A stretch of 64,000 nt of DNA from Trujillonella endophytica. GTDB lineage: Bacteria > Actinomycetota > Actinomycetes > Mycobacteriales > Geodermatophilaceae. A program made the position numbers and the translations under genes. Positions within the stretch are counted from its first letter, which is position 1. Every line of letters begins with the position of its first letter. The notes beneath the pieces are model-generated. The model did no database searches. It saw only the letters and a list, made by a program, of their open reading frames with translations, and was not told where the DNA came from. This document shows positions 17,477 to 26,587 of the stretch, piece after piece. The stretch lies in assembly GCF_019799905.1 (NCBI RefSeq), contig NZ_JABGCI010000006.1, positions 124,001 to 188,000 on the forward strand, written 5' to 3'.

Positions 17477-18142
17477 TCAGCCGGCCCCGAGCAGCCTGTC
17501 GCCGTCCAGGGCCACCTCGAGGTTGCCCAGCACCTGGTCGATGAGCGAGGCGGCGGCGGACGCCCGTTCCGGCACCTGATCGGGCTCGGGCAGCGGCTCC
17601 CGGCTCTCGGCTACCACGGTGCGCACCGCGGCCACCCAGGTCCCGGCCACCAGGGCTGCCGTGAGGTCGACGTCCCGCGGCCGGGGACCCCCGTCGGCGT
17701 CCGACCACGCCTCGACCAGTGCGGCGTCCAGCCGGGCCCGCGCCTGGTCGACGAGCTCGCGCTCGTAGGCCTGCAGCGCCGGGGACGCGGCCATCGTGGT
17801 CACCATCCGGCGGTGCGCCGGGTCGGTGAGCGCGGCGATGTGCCGCTCGGCCTCGGCGACGATGGCCGGCCGGAGGGCGGCCAGGGGCTCCGTGCCCACA
17901 GGCCGGCGGCGCACCGCCTCGGCCGGCGAGTCCACCCACGGCGTGCGGCCGGTGAAGAACAGGTCTTCCTTGGTGGGGAAGTGGTTGAAGACCGTCTGGA
18001 CGGCGACGTCGGCCGTATCGGCGATGTCGGCGATCGTCACCGCCTCGAAGCCACGTTCGTCGAACAGCCGTTGCGCCGTCGCCAGGACCAGGGCCCGCGT
18101 GGCTGCCTTCTTCCGCGCCCGGCGGTCGCTCCCCTCACTCAT
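17477..18142 (-). CDS. TetR-family transcriptional regulator
   Basis: 221 residues. It has a clear HTH (IADIADTADVAVQTVFNHFPTKEDLFF, residues about 38-64), of the type found in MftR-like and mycobacterial regulators. The C-terminal part is Ala-rich and all-helical. A palindrome lies immediately upstream of the start codon, consistent with autoregulation. It is unrelated to the convergent TetR beyond the domain. Confidence 0.88.
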   Translation of the reverse strand: MSEGSDRRARKKAATRALVLATAQRLFDERGFEAVTIADIADTADVAVQTVFNHFPTKEDLFFTGRTPWVDSPAEAVRRRPVGTEPLAALRPAIVAEAERHIAALTDPAHRRMVTTMAASPALQAYERELVDQARARLDAALVEAWSDADGGPRPRDVDLTAALVAGTWVAAVRTVVAESREPLPEPDQVPERASAAASLIDQVLGNLEVALDGDRLLGAG

Positions 18143-18144
18143 CG

Positions 18145-18166
18145 CTCACAGTCTAACGACCGTGAG
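18145..18166. promoter_or_regulatory. Palindromic operator for the minus-strand TetR
   Basis: CTCACAGTC (18145-18153), four bases TAAC, then GACCGTGAG (18158-18166): eight of nine positions pair. It ends three bases from the TetR start at 18142, a typical autoregulatory site. Confidence 0.6.
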
Positions 18167-18184
18167 TGACGAGCTTGCCACGTC

Positions 18185-18649
18185 TCACGAACGGGCCGCC
18201 CGGCTCCAGTCCTCGGCGACGGTCCGCGCCCACGTCTCGACGAGCGCCTCGAGCCCGACCACGTCGAGGTCGGCCGCGATGTCCGCCGGTGTCATCTGCC
18301 AGACCCGGGGGCGCTGCGGTGCAGGGTCCGGATTGGGGTCGTCACCCAGCCGGCGCACGAGCGTGTCGAGCACGCCGTGCACCGCGCCGGGGTCGGCCGG
18401 GTCGGGGTGCTGCGCGGCGTAGGCGGTGTCGGCGAGCGCCACGGTGGCCGCGGCGCGCGGGTCCGTCGCGGCCTCCTCGCGGATCCCCCGTGTCGTCTCC
18501 TCGAACAGCCGCCGGCACGCCGCGGCCGCGCCGTCGGTCCCCGTCCGGCCGGGTGCGGGCGCCATCACCGCCCCGCAGCCGGGGCAGGCGGCCGGCTCGG
18601 GCTCGCCGCCGGGGGAGGCCGGGGGTGCGCTGCGGTGAGGTGCGGACAC
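18185..18649 (-). CDS. DUF5946 family protein
   Basis: 154 residues from the GTG at 18649. It has an N-terminal CPGCGAVMA motif (potential zinc binding), an LFEETTRGIREEAATDPRAA helix, and a later VWQMTPADIAADLDVVG segment, which together fit the DUF5946 family of small actinobacterial proteins. The family function is unknown. GGGGGA lies just upstream on the coding strand. It is the gene before TetR on the minus strand, 42 bases apart. Confidence 0.65.
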   Translation of the reverse strand: MSAPHRSAPPASPGGEPEPAACPGCGAVMAPAPGRTGTDGAAAACRRLFEETTRGIREEAATDPRAAATVALADTAYAAQHPDPADPGAVHGVLDTLVRRLGDDPNPDPAPQRPRVWQMTPADIAADLDVVGLEALVETWARTVAEDWSRAARS

Positions 18650-18785
18650 GCCACCATCGTCCCCCCGTCGGCGGCGGTCCGCCGGTTGCGGGGCGCGGCG
18701 TCCGGAACCCGGTGGACGGCGTGCTCCGCCGTCCGGGGAAGCTGGGCCGGACGTCGTCGCAGGTGCGAAGGGAGCCGGTGCCCCG

Positions 18786-19904
18786 GTGAGGACCACAGGA
18801 GCGGTGCTGTTCGAGCCCGGGACCGACTACCAGGTCGTCGACCTGGAGGTCGTGGACCCCGGGCCGGGCGAGGTGCTGGTGGAGATGGCCTACGCCGGGC
18901 TGTGCCACTCCGACGAGCACCTGCGGCACGCCAACCCGGGCGGTCAGTTCCCCATCGTCGGCGGGCACGAGGGCTCGGCCGTCGTCCGGGCGGTCGGGCC
19001 CGGGGTCACCCGGGTGGCGCCGGGCGACCACGTCGTCACCAGCTTCCTGCCCGCCTGCGGGCACTGCCGCTACTGCGCCACCGGTCGGTCGAGCATCTGC
19101 GACGCCGGCGCCACGATCGCCACCGGCCGGCTGCCCACCGGCACGCTGCCCTTCCGGCTGGACGACGGCCGCGAGCTCGGCGGGTTCTGCATGGTCGGCG
19201 CGTTCGCCCGGCACACCGTGCTCCACGAGTTCTCCTGCGTGCGGATCGAGCCGCACGTGCCGCTGGACACCGCGGCCCTGCTGGCGTGCAGCGTGCCCAC
19301 GGGCTGGGGCTCGTCGGTGTACGCCGGCGGGGTCCGCCCCGGTGACACGGTCGTCGTCATCGGCCTGGGCGGGGTGGGCGTCAACGCCGTCCAGGGCGCC
19401 GCGCACGCCGGGGCGCTGCACGTGATCGGCGTCGACCCGGTCGAGATGAAGCGGGGCTTCGCGGAGACGGTCGGCGCCACGCACACCGTCGCCGACGCGA
19501 AGGAGGCGGCCGGGCTCGCGCGCGAGCTCTCCCGCGGCACCGGCGCCGACGTCGTCGTGGTGACGGTCGGGAAGATGTCCGCCGACGTGCACGCCGCGGC
19601 CAGCCGCTGCGTGGGCAAGGGCGGCACCCTCGTGCTCACGGCTCTGGCCGACCGCCCGTCCGACGGCATGGTCACGCTCAACGGCCAGGTGACGACGGCG
19701 TTCCAGCAGCGCGTGCAGGGGACGCTGTTCGGCAACTGCAACCCGTTCACCGACATCCCGCGGCTGCTGCGGATGCACGAGGAGGGCCGGCTGGAGCTCG
19801 ACCGGCTGGTCACCCGGCGCTACTCCCTCGACGAGCTGACGCAGGGGTACCGCGACCAGGCGGCCGGCGAGACGGTGCGCGGCCTGCTCGTCCACCAGGC
19901 ATAG
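18786..19904 (+). CDS. NDMA-dependent alcohol dehydrogenase (zinc MDR family)
   Basis: 372 residues. It is a medium-chain, zinc-type dehydrogenase: catalytic-zinc ligands in AGLCHSDEHL and GGHEGSAV, a structural zinc set in CGHCRYCATGRSSIC, and a NAD-binding GLGGVGVNAVQG. The ELGGFCMVGAFARHTVLHEFSCVRI and QGTLFGNCNPFTDIPRLL segments fit the NDMA-dependent subfamily of actinobacteria, where NAD stays tightly bound and is recycled by another carrier. It ends with TAG. No mycofactocin genes were seen near it. Confidence 0.88.
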   Translation: MRTTGAVLFEPGTDYQVVDLEVVDPGPGEVLVEMAYAGLCHSDEHLRHANPGGQFPIVGGHEGSAVVRAVGPGVTRVAPGDHVVTSFLPACGHCRYCATGRSSICDAGATIATGRLPTGTLPFRLDDGRELGGFCMVGAFARHTVLHEFSCVRIEPHVPLDTAALLACSVPTGWGSSVYAGGVRPGDTVVVIGLGGVGVNAVQGAAHAGALHVIGVDPVEMKRGFAETVGATHTVADAKEAAGLARELSRGTGADVVVVTVGKMSADVHAAASRCVGKGGTLVLTALADRPSDGMVTLNGQVTTAFQQRVQGTLFGNCNPFTDIPRLLRMHEEGRLELDRLVTRRYSLDELTQGYRDQAAGETVRGLLVHQA

Positions 19905-19946
19905 CCGAAGGACCCCCTTCCCCCCACCGCTCGCGAGCTCGCGGCG

Positions 19947-19962
19947 GGCCCCTGCAGGGGCC
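19947..19962. terminator. GC palindrome after the alcohol dehydrogenase
   Basis: A perfect 16-base palindrome (GGCCCCTGCAGGGGCC) lies 43 bases after the stop. A related CCCC...TGCA...GGGG element lies between the HAD gene and gpgS (20672-20690). They may be a recurring terminator type. Confidence 0.45.
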
Positions 19963-20001
19963 GGAGGTTGCCGGGGCGGCCCGGCGGGCAGAGGTGCGCC
20001 C

Positions 20002-20667
20002 ATGGCCTCATCCGCGATCGCCGTCCTCGACGTCGACGGCACTCTCGTCGACAGCAACTACCAGCACGCGCTGGCCTGGTACCGGGCCTTCCGCTCGCTG
20101 GGCGAGACGTTCCCGATCTGGCGGATCCACCGGCTCATCGGCATGGGCGGTGACCAGCTCGTGGCGGCCATCGGCGGGGACGAGCTCGAGGAGCGGATCG
20201 GCGAGGAGGCCCGTGAGCGGTGGGTCGAGGAGGCCGACCCGCTCATGCGGGAGATCGCGGTGCTGCCCGGCGCCCGGGACCTGCTCCTGGCGCTGAAGGA
20301 GCGCGGGCACCGGGTGGTCCTGGCCAGCTCGGGCAAGCCGCACCACGTGGACCTGTCCCTCGACCTGCTCGACGCCCGCGAGATCGCCGACGCCTGGACG
20401 ACCAGCGACGACGTCGAGGAGACCAAGCCCGCGCCGGAGCTGCTGGAGGTCGCGCTGGAGAAGCTCGGTGCCCCCGCGGACGCGGCGGCCGTGCTGGTCG
20501 GCGACTCCGTCTGGGACGTCAAGGCCGCCGACAACGCCGGGATGCCCGCGCTGGTGGTGCGCTCCGGCGGTTTCGGGGACGACGAGCTCACCGACGCCGG
20601 CGCCGTGGCCATCTTCGACACCCCGGGCGACCTCGCGGCCAACCTGCAGGACACCCCCCTGGCCTGA
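20002..20667 (+). CDS. HAD-family hydrolase (phosphatase)
   Basis: 221 residues. All HAD motifs are present: DVDGTLVDS (nucleophile Asp, motif I), LASSGKPHH (motif II), the KPAP lysine (motif III) and GDSVWDVKAA (motif IV). A helical cap between motifs I and II makes it a phosphoglycolate phosphatase/beta-phosphoglucomutase-like subgroup member. Its substrate is unknown. It converges on gpgS; a role in glucosylglycerate metabolism (phosphate removal) would be plausible but is not shown. ATG at 20002. Confidence 0.85.
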   Translation: MASSAIAVLDVDGTLVDSNYQHALAWYRAFRSLGETFPIWRIHRLIGMGGDQLVAAIGGDELEERIGEEARERWVEEADPLMREIAVLPGARDLLLALKERGHRVVLASSGKPHHVDLSLDLLDAREIADAWTTSDDVEETKPAPELLEVALEKLGAPADAAAVLVGDSVWDVKAADNAGMPALVVRSGGFGDDELTDAGAVAIFDTPGDLAANLQDTPLA

Positions 20668-20691
20668 GGGAGGACCCCGCTGCAGGGGCCG

Positions 20692-21663
20692 TCAGCCGGA
20701 GGCGGAGCGGAGCGCGCGGTACTCCGGGATGGTCGCCATGGGCGGCCGCTCGTCGACGGCGACGGGGCTGCTGCGCGGCACGAACCCGTGTCCGTCGTGC
20801 TCGAACTGGGTGAGCAGGCCGCTGACGGCGCCCCCCTGGCCGGCGCGCGCCAGCACCGCCGAGACCACCTGACCGGCCATCCGGCTCAGCGCGTCCTGGC
20901 TCTGGGAGGTGTGCCGGCGCACGCCCAGGTCGACCTGCGCCAGCCCGGAGAGCCCGATCAGGTCGAGCAGGTCCAGCAGCAGCCCGATCTCGATGCCGTA
21001 GCCGGAGGAGAACGGCACCTGCTCGAGGTACTCCCGGCGGCCGGCGTACTCGCCGGCCAGCGGCTGGATGACGCCGGCGAGCTCGGGCCACCAGGCGTTG
21101 AGCAGCGGCCGCGCGGTCAGCTCGGTCACCCGGCCGCCCCCGGCGGGACTGGTCACGCCGTCGACGCTCAGCGGCCGGGTGTAGCAGCCCTTGACGTACC
21201 CGACCGCCGGGTCGGTGAGCAGCGGGGCCAGCAGCGCGGGCACGTAGTGGGAGACGTCGCCGAGCAGGTCGGAGTCGTGGAAGACGACGAGGTCCCCGGT
21301 CGTGGCGGCCAGCGACTTCCACAGCGCCTCGCCCTTGCCGGAGCGGTTGCCGTGGGCGGGCAGCAGGTCTGCGGCGGCCACGACATCGGCGCCGGCGGCC
21401 CGGGCCACCGCGGCCGTGGCGTCGGTCGAGTCGGAGTCGACGACGAGGAGTTCGTCGACCAGCGGCACCCGGCGCATCCAGCGCTCGACGATGTCGGCGA
21501 CCAGGCGGCCGACGGTGGCCTCCTCGTCCCGCGCGGGGAGGACGACGCTGATCCGGTGCCCCCCGCGGCGCTTGGCACGCAGCAGGGCAGGGGCGTCGAT
21601 CGCCGCCAGCGAGGGGGCCGACGTGGTCCGGCTGTCGAACCAGGCGCGCGCGTCGGGTCTCAT
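20692..21663 (-). CDS. gpgS: Glucosyl-3-phosphoglycerate synthase
   Basis: 323 residues of a GT-A (GT81) glycosyltransferase that makes glucosyl-3-phosphoglycerate, a precursor of glucosylglycerate and methylglucose lipopolysaccharides in actinobacteria. The pieces match GpgS: VVLPARDEEATVG, VVDSDSTDAT (nucleotide-sugar site), a metal motif FHDSDLLGD, the acceptor segment GNRSGKGEALWKSL and FSSGYGIEIGLLLD. The usual length is about 320. It is the last gene of a minus-strand run from 25373, 52 bases after the membrane phosphatase gene. Confidence 0.95.
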   Translation of the reverse strand: MRPDARAWFDSRTTSAPSLAAIDAPALLRAKRRGGHRISVVLPARDEEATVGRLVADIVERWMRRVPLVDELLVVDSDSTDATAAVARAAGADVVAAADLLPAHGNRSGKGEALWKSLAATTGDLVVFHDSDLLGDVSHYVPALLAPLLTDPAVGYVKGCYTRPLSVDGVTSPAGGGRVTELTARPLLNAWWPELAGVIQPLAGEYAGRREYLEQVPFSSGYGIEIGLLLDLLDLIGLSGLAQVDLGVRRHTSQSQDALSRMAGQVVSAVLARAGQGGAVSGLLTQFEHDGHGFVPRSSPVAVDERPPMATIPEYRALRSASG

Positions 21664-21715
21664 CGGCTCACTCTCGGCGGTCCCCCGGCAGCCCGCCAGT
21701 AGGTCCAGGCGCTGT

Positions 21716-23890
21716 TCACCGGCTGGTCACCGACCGCTCGCCGGCGCCGTCGAGGGCGACGCGGGCGCGGGCGGTGCGGCTGTTCGGGCCGACGGTCGCG
21801 CCCTCCCCGGTGGGCTCCGGGTGGCCCAGGTCGGTGAGCCAGCCGCGGAACACCCGGTGCAGCTGCTCGGCGCCGACCACCTCCCCGGGCCGGGCGAACG
21901 ACCGCGGGTACACCAGGAACCCGCGCTGCTGCGGCCCGCCCAGGCCGCCGTGCGAGCCGACGTGCGGCTCGAACGGCGAGGCCTCGTCGGTCTCCGGGTC
22001 CCAGGCGCTGTTCACGACGACGTCGGGGCAGTGCGGGAACGTCGAGACCCGGGCGACCAGCGCGGCGGCGTGCTCGCCGTACGGGGCCAGGGGGTCGCTG
22101 CCGATCACCTCGCCGGTGGCCAGCCGGTGCACGCCGTCCCGGCCCATCACGACCGGCCCCTGTTCCTCGGACTGCACCAGCACGAACCCGATGCCGGCGT
22201 GGTCGACCAGCCCGGGCAGCAGGTCGGGCCAGTGCCGCTCGATCTCCTCCAGCGGCACCCGGCCGGGCAGGTCGGCGAAGGAGATCGACGCCGTGTGGCC
22301 GGAGACCGTGACGACCACGCCGGGAGCGACCCGCGGCACGGCTCCCTCCCGGCCGATGGGCAGTTCGTGGTCGTGCGGGTCCCCGCCGGCCTGGACCCGG
22401 GCGCGCAGCCGGCGGGCCACGGGACCGGCTCCCTCGGCCAGCGCGGCGCCGATCTGCCAGCCGCCGTCGGCGGGATCGCGGCTGGTCGCCGGGCCGCTGC
22501 ACCTGGTCCGCGGGTCGGGATCGGCGCCGCACAGCCGCCCGACCAGCGCCTCGACGGTCTCCCCGAACCGGTCCGCGAACGCCTCGCCCTGGGTCAGGCC
22601 GTGGTCGGAGTGGCAGACCAGGTGGTACTCCCGCGGTGCCAGCGCGGCGGCCCGGTGCAGCCGGCCGATCTGCTGGTCGATGGTGCGCAGCACCGCGAGG
22701 GTGTCGGCGCGCTCGAGCCCCGCGTGGTGGCCCGCCTCGTCGTAGCCGAGGAAGTCGGCGTAGGCCACGGCCCGCCCGGCCAGCATGTCCTCCAGCAGCG
22801 CGAAGACGACGACGTCGCGGCTGATCACCGTCGTGCCCGGCCGCATGAGCGGCCACAGCCCGCCCCGGGAGACCCGCGGGCGGACGTCGTCGCGGCGCTC
22901 GCGGGCGGCGGCGACCAGCTCGCGGCCGATGTCCACGACCGACACCGCGATCGTGCGCAGCGCGTTCACCGGGTTGGCGAAGTAGGCGTAGTACCCCGAG
23001 CCGACGCGCTCCAGCTGGCGCGCCCGGCGGCTGCCGGGCCGGACGACGTGCGCCAGCGAGCTCATCGTGAGGCTGACGTGCGGGGCGTCGCCGGTGAAGA
23101 GGTTGCCGCGACCGGCGCCGTCGCCGGCGAGCAGGCCGCGGCCGTCGGAGAGCCGGCTCTCGACCAGGGCGGCGTCCTCGGGATGGGAGACGCGGACCAG
23201 GCGGTCGCGGTCCTTCTCGTACCAGCGGAACCCGAACACGTCGTGGTTGCTGCCGTGCAGGATGCCGCTGACGGCCGCGCCGGTCTGCGAGCTCCAGTCG
23301 GTGTGCCAGGAGGTCATCGCGTGGCTGCCCGACCGCAGCAGCGCGGCGACGTTGGGCATCGACCCGTCGCGCACGGCGCGGGTCGCGGTCCCGTACGACA
23401 GCGCGTCGATCTGCAGGAACAGCACGCCGGGTGGCTGCTCTGCGGCGTCCCCCGCCCGCCGGGCCCGGCGCCGGGCCCGCCGGAAGAACAGCTCGTCCTC
23501 GTCGACGGCCAGCGCGCTGCTGACCAGCCCGGTGACCGCGGCCATGCCGACGACGACCAGCACCCCGGTGCGCACGCCCTCGACGACGACGCCGGGGACG
23601 AGGAAGGATACCCCGAGCACCGCCAGCCCCAGCAGCAGGAAGCTGCCCAGGCCGAGGGTGAGGAAGGCGATCGGCAGCGCGACGCGCATCACCAGCGGCC
23701 AGACCACCCCGGTGAGCAGCCCGACCAGCAGCGCGACCAGTGGCGGCTGCCACCAGGAGCCGAGGTCGAAGCGGTCCAGCCACGAGTCCAGCTGCACCAG
23801 CGCGACGGTGGCGGCCAGCCAGGTGAGCAGCACGCGGGCCGGGGTGCGGCCGCGCTGCAGCACCCGGCCGCGCTCGGGGGGCCGGGTCAT
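21716..23890 (-). CDS. Membrane protein with alkaline-phosphatase-superfamily domain
   Basis: 724 residues. Residues 20-130 hold three to four membrane helices (WWQPPLVALLVGLLTGVVWPL, LTLGLGSFLLLGLAVLGVSFL, VLVVVGMAAVTGLVSSAL). The rest is an alkaline phosphatase-type metal-dependent hydrolase with VLFLQIDALSYG, a nucleophile region TDWSSQTGAAVSG, and metal ligands in FLGYDEAGHH and CHSDHG. It resembles proteins called phage holin family/phosphodiesterase. The ATG overlaps the DedA gene stop by four bases, so they are coupled. It may cleave a lipid or glycan phosphodiester outside the membrane. Confidence 0.75.
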   Translation of the reverse strand: MTRPPERGRVLQRGRTPARVLLTWLAATVALVQLDSWLDRFDLGSWWQPPLVALLVGLLTGVVWPLVMRVALPIAFLTLGLGSFLLLGLAVLGVSFLVPGVVVEGVRTGVLVVVGMAAVTGLVSSALAVDEDELFFRRARRRARRAGDAAEQPPGVLFLQIDALSYGTATRAVRDGSMPNVAALLRSGSHAMTSWHTDWSSQTGAAVSGILHGSNHDVFGFRWYEKDRDRLVRVSHPEDAALVESRLSDGRGLLAGDGAGRGNLFTGDAPHVSLTMSSLAHVVRPGSRRARQLERVGSGYYAYFANPVNALRTIAVSVVDIGRELVAAARERRDDVRPRVSRGGLWPLMRPGTTVISRDVVVFALLEDMLAGRAVAYADFLGYDEAGHHAGLERADTLAVLRTIDQQIGRLHRAAALAPREYHLVCHSDHGLTQGEAFADRFGETVEALVGRLCGADPDPRTRCSGPATSRDPADGGWQIGAALAEGAGPVARRLRARVQAGGDPHDHELPIGREGAVPRVAPGVVVTVSGHTASISFADLPGRVPLEEIERHWPDLLPGLVDHAGIGFVLVQSEEQGPVVMGRDGVHRLATGEVIGSDPLAPYGEHAAALVARVSTFPHCPDVVVNSAWDPETDEASPFEPHVGSHGGLGGPQQRGFLVYPRSFARPGEVVGAEQLHRVFRGWLTDLGHPEPTGEGATVGPNSRTARARVALDGAGERSVTSR

Positions 23891-24582
23891 GCCGGGCCGG
23901 CGTTCTCGCGCGCGGACCCGCAGGGCGCCGGCTCGGGCTCGACGGGTGCGCGCGGGGCGGGCGGCCCGACGTCGACCGGTGGCTCGCGCCGCGCGGCCCG
24001 GCGCCGGGCGGCGCCCACCAGGTTGAGCACCGCCCCGACCAGCAGGACCAGCAGCGTGGCGATGAGGGTGGCCAGCAGCGGGGAGTCGAAGACGCCGCCG
24101 CTGACCACGCCGAGCAGGGCGTAGGCCCCGGCCCACAGCAGCGCGGCGAGCAGGCTCGCCGGCAGCAGCCGCCGCCACGGGTAGGCCAGGGCGCCGGCGG
24201 CGAGCAGGACCGGGATCCGCCCGGCCGGGAGCAGCCGGCCGGCCACGATGATCTGCCAGCCGTGCTCGCGGAACTGCTCACGGACCTCGGCGATCCGGTC
24301 GGCGTGCTGGCCGCGCGCCACCCAGCGGACGGCGGCGGGACCGCCGAACCGGCAGACGGCGAAGGTGATGACGTCGCCGGTCCAGGCGGCGAGCGTGGCG
24401 AGCACGAGCACCAGCAGGAGGTCCAGCCCCTGGGTGCTCGTGGCCACCGCCGCCGCGGCGCCGACCACCGCCCCGGTGGGCACGACCGGCACGACCGAGC
24501 CCAGCAGCACCCCGCCGAACACGACCGGGTACCCGATCGAGGAGGCGTCGGTCCAGCTGGAGGCCAGCAGGTCGGCGCTCAT
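23887..24582 (-). CDS. DedA/SNARE-associated membrane protein
   Basis: 231 residues. Several membrane helices flank the DedA core (VTFAVCRFGG, EHGWQIIVAGRLLPAGRIPVLLAAGALAYP), with the characteristic charged pair in the E...F.R.P/G region (GRLLPAGR). The family works in membrane homeostasis and lipid flipping. ATGA overlaps couple it to the gene before (24579) and after (23890). The last 35 residues are a cytoplasmic Pro-rich tail. Confidence 0.85.
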   Translation of the reverse strand: MSADLLASSWTDASSIGYPVVFGGVLLGSVVPVVPTGAVVGAAAAVATSTQGLDLLLVLVLATLAAWTGDVITFAVCRFGGPAAVRWVARGQHADRIAEVREQFREHGWQIIVAGRLLPAGRIPVLLAAGALAYPWRRLLPASLLAALLWAGAYALLGVVSGGVFDSPLLATLIATLLVLLVGAVLNLVGAARRRAARREPPVDVGPPAPRAPVEPEPAPCGSARENAGPA

Positions 24583-25373
24583 GCGGCGTCGCGGGCGGGG
24601 AGCAGGACGGTCCCGCCGGGCTCGGTCAGCACGACGCGGGTGTCCAGGCCGCGGGCGGTGACCGCGTCGGCGAACGTGCGGGGCGGCTCGGTGAGCAGTC
24701 GGCGCATCCGGGGGACGACGGTGCTGCCGCGCAGGGCGAGGGTGCCCCAGTGCACGGGGACGGCGACCCGTGGCCGGACCCGCGCCACGGCCTCGGCCGC
24801 CCGTACCGGGTCCAGGTGACCCGGGCCCAGCGAGGGGCCCCAGCCCCACACCGGCAGCAGGGCCACGTCGACCCCGCGCTCGCCCAGGACGTGCATCCCG
24901 TCGAACAGGTCGGTGTCGCCGGAGACGTAGACGCTGCGGCCGGCGCCCTCCAGCAGGTGCCCCAGGGCCGGGGCGTCGGGGCCGTGCGTGAGCCGGGGGC
25001 CCCACCGGTACGCGCTGTGCTCGGCCGGGACGGCGGTGACGCGCAGCTCGCCGTCGGTCAGCGACTCCCCGGGCGCGAGCTCGGCGACGTCGGGGAACCC
25101 ACGGGCCCGCAGCCAGGCGCCGGCGCCGCGCGGCGCGACGATCCGGACGCCGCTGCCGAGCAGCCGCAGGGAGGGCAGGTGCAGGTGGTCGCCGTGCAGG
25201 TGGCTGAGCACGACCAGGTCGACGCCGGCCCAGGCGGCGGGGTCGGGCAGCGGGACCACCCGCCGCAGCGGCCCGACCCGGGAGGTCAGCACCGGGTCGG
25301 TGAGCACGGTGCGGCCGGCCAGCTCGACGCGCACCGTCGAGTGCCCCAGGAAGCGCAGCACCGGTTCGACCAC
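24579..25373 (-). CDS. MBL-fold metallo-hydrolase
   Basis: 264 residues. Metal-binding motif LSHLHGDHLHLPSL (HxHxDH) near residue 55-65, and later Asp/His (VYVSGDTDLFDGM and VPVHWGTLAL) of the metallo-beta-lactamase fold; it resembles the L-ascorbate-6-phosphate lactonase/NAPE-PLD-like branch. It starts the minus-strand operon leading through DedA, the membrane phosphatase and gpgS. The GTG at 25373 is used. The substrate is unknown, but NAPE-PLD relatives act on phospholipids, which would fit its neighbours (inference). Confidence 0.85.
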   Translation of the reverse strand: MVEPVLRFLGHSTVRVELAGRTVLTDPVLTSRVGPLRRVVPLPDPAAWAGVDLVVLSHLHGDHLHLPSLRLLGSGVRIVAPRGAGAWLRARGFPDVAELAPGESLTDGELRVTAVPAEHSAYRWGPRLTHGPDAPALGHLLEGAGRSVYVSGDTDLFDGMHVLGERGVDVALLPVWGWGPSLGPGHLDPVRAAEAVARVRPRVAVPVHWGTLALRGSTVVPRMRRLLTEPPRTFADAVTARGLDTRVVLTEPGGTVLLPARDAA

Positions 25374-25454
25374 GCGATCAGTGTCCTCCGCGGCACCGAC
25401 GAGATCATCGGGGTTTCCCCTGGTTCCGCGACGAGCGGACCCCCGTCGTCGGGG

Positions 25455-25865
25455 TCACACCCCCCGGCGGGTGCCGCTCCGCCGGAGGAGCGTCCGGTCC
25501 AGCGCCCAGCTCAGCGCCACCCCCAGCGCCGCGCCGAGGGAGTTCATGACGAGGTCGCGGACCGACGCGTCCCGGCCGGGGAACAGGTACTGGTACAGCT
25601 CGATCCCGGCGGAGGCGGCCGAGCAGAGGCCCCACAGCCACCACCGCCGCACGGCGGGGAACGACTGGCAGAGCAGGAACGCGAGGGGGACGAAGAGCGC
25701 GATGTTGGCGCCGGCCTCGATGGCCTCGCCGGAGAGCGCGCCGGCGGCCACCTCGCCGACCGCCTGCTGCCCCCGGTCGAACAGCCGGTCCGGGGTCGGC
25801 CCGAGGGTGATCGAGGCACCGGCCAGCAGGTAGAGGGCCAGCGCGATCCGCGCCGCCGTCACCAT
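25455..25865 (-). CDS. VanZ-like family membrane protein
   Basis: 136 residues with about four membrane helices. Typical VanZ elements are NIALFVPLAFLLCQSFP, SAGIELYQYLFPGRDASVRDLVMNSLGAALGVALSW. VanZ-like proteins are linked to low-level teicoplanin resistance in one case; most have no known job. The ATG at 25865 is used. It is divergent from the secreted protein gene at 26003. Confidence 0.85.
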   Translation of the reverse strand: MVTAARIALALYLLAGASITLGPTPDRLFDRGQQAVGEVAAGALSGEAIEAGANIALFVPLAFLLCQSFPAVRRWWLWGLCSAASAGIELYQYLFPGRDASVRDLVMNSLGAALGVALSWALDRTLLRRSGTRRGV

Positions 25866-26002
25866 GCCCGAACGGTAACCGCCGCGGCGCCGTGTCCCGG
25901 GGACCTGCGCTGCTGAGCGCCGCGTCCGAACCGCTGGTCGGGTCGGGACGTCTCTGGCAGGTTGCGCCGCTGTCCGCATCCCGCGCCCCGAGGAGACCTC
26001 CC

Positions 26003-26488
26003 GTGCGTCTGCGCTCCTTCGTCGCCGGCACCGCCATCGCCGCGACGTCCGTCCTGACCCTGGCCGCCCCCGCTGCCGCCGCACCGAGGCCCGCCTACGA
26101 GGCCGACGTGATCGGCGTCGTCCGGATCGATCCGAGCGACCCGACCGTCGCAGAGGTGAAGGTCCGCTACCGGTGCGCCGAGGACGCGGCGCTGTGGATC
26201 TCGGTCAAGCAGACCGCGGACCGCTCGGCCGACCCGCGCCTCGCCGAGGAGGGCAGCAGCGGGATCTCCGCAGCCTGGAGTGACAGCCACCGCAACCCCG
26301 TCGTCTGCGACGGGCGTCAGCGTGTCGCGACCTTCCGGGTCGACCAGGTGGAGGCGTGGCCTGGGCGTCCCGGCCAGGCCGGCCTGGCGAGGGGAGACGG
26401 CTATGTGCAGTTCTGCCTGACCGATCCGACGGCCCAGGGACCGGAGGGCCTCGTCCTGAGCCACAACGAGTTCATGCACGTGCGCTGA
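26003..26488 (+). CDS. Small secreted protein of unknown function
   Basis: 161 residues. A signal peptide (basic start, hydrophobic core ending in AAPAAAA, cleavage near residue 28) is evident. Two Cys in the mature part (YRCAED and VVCDGR) and one near the end (VQFCLTD) may form disulphides. No known domain was recognised. GAGGAG lies upstream of the GTG start at 26003. A strong hairpin follows the stop, so it is separate from the formate dehydrogenase operon. Confidence 0.7.
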   Translation: MRLRSFVAGTAIAATSVLTLAAPAAAAPRPAYEADVIGVVRIDPSDPTVAEVKVRYRCAEDAALWISVKQTADRSADPRLAEEGSSGISAAWSDSHRNPVVCDGRQRVATFRVDQVEAWPGRPGQAGLARGDGYVQFCLTDPTAQGPEGLVLSHNEFMHVR

Positions 26489-26489
26489 C

Positions 26490-26519
26490 CCGTCCGTGTG
26501 GCGCTGCGACACCGGACGG
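26490..26519 (+). terminator. Hairpin after the secreted protein gene
   Basis: CCGTCCG (26490-26496) pairs with CGGACGG (26513-26519), with GTG/CAC extending the stem inward. It stands at the stop of the secreted protein and 70 bases before the formate dehydrogenase start. Confidence 0.65.
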
Positions 26520-26587
26520 CACGGAGCCGTTCGGTGCCGCGGCATCTCGAGCAGCCGGATCGCGCGCGCGGTGGCAGCATCGACGGG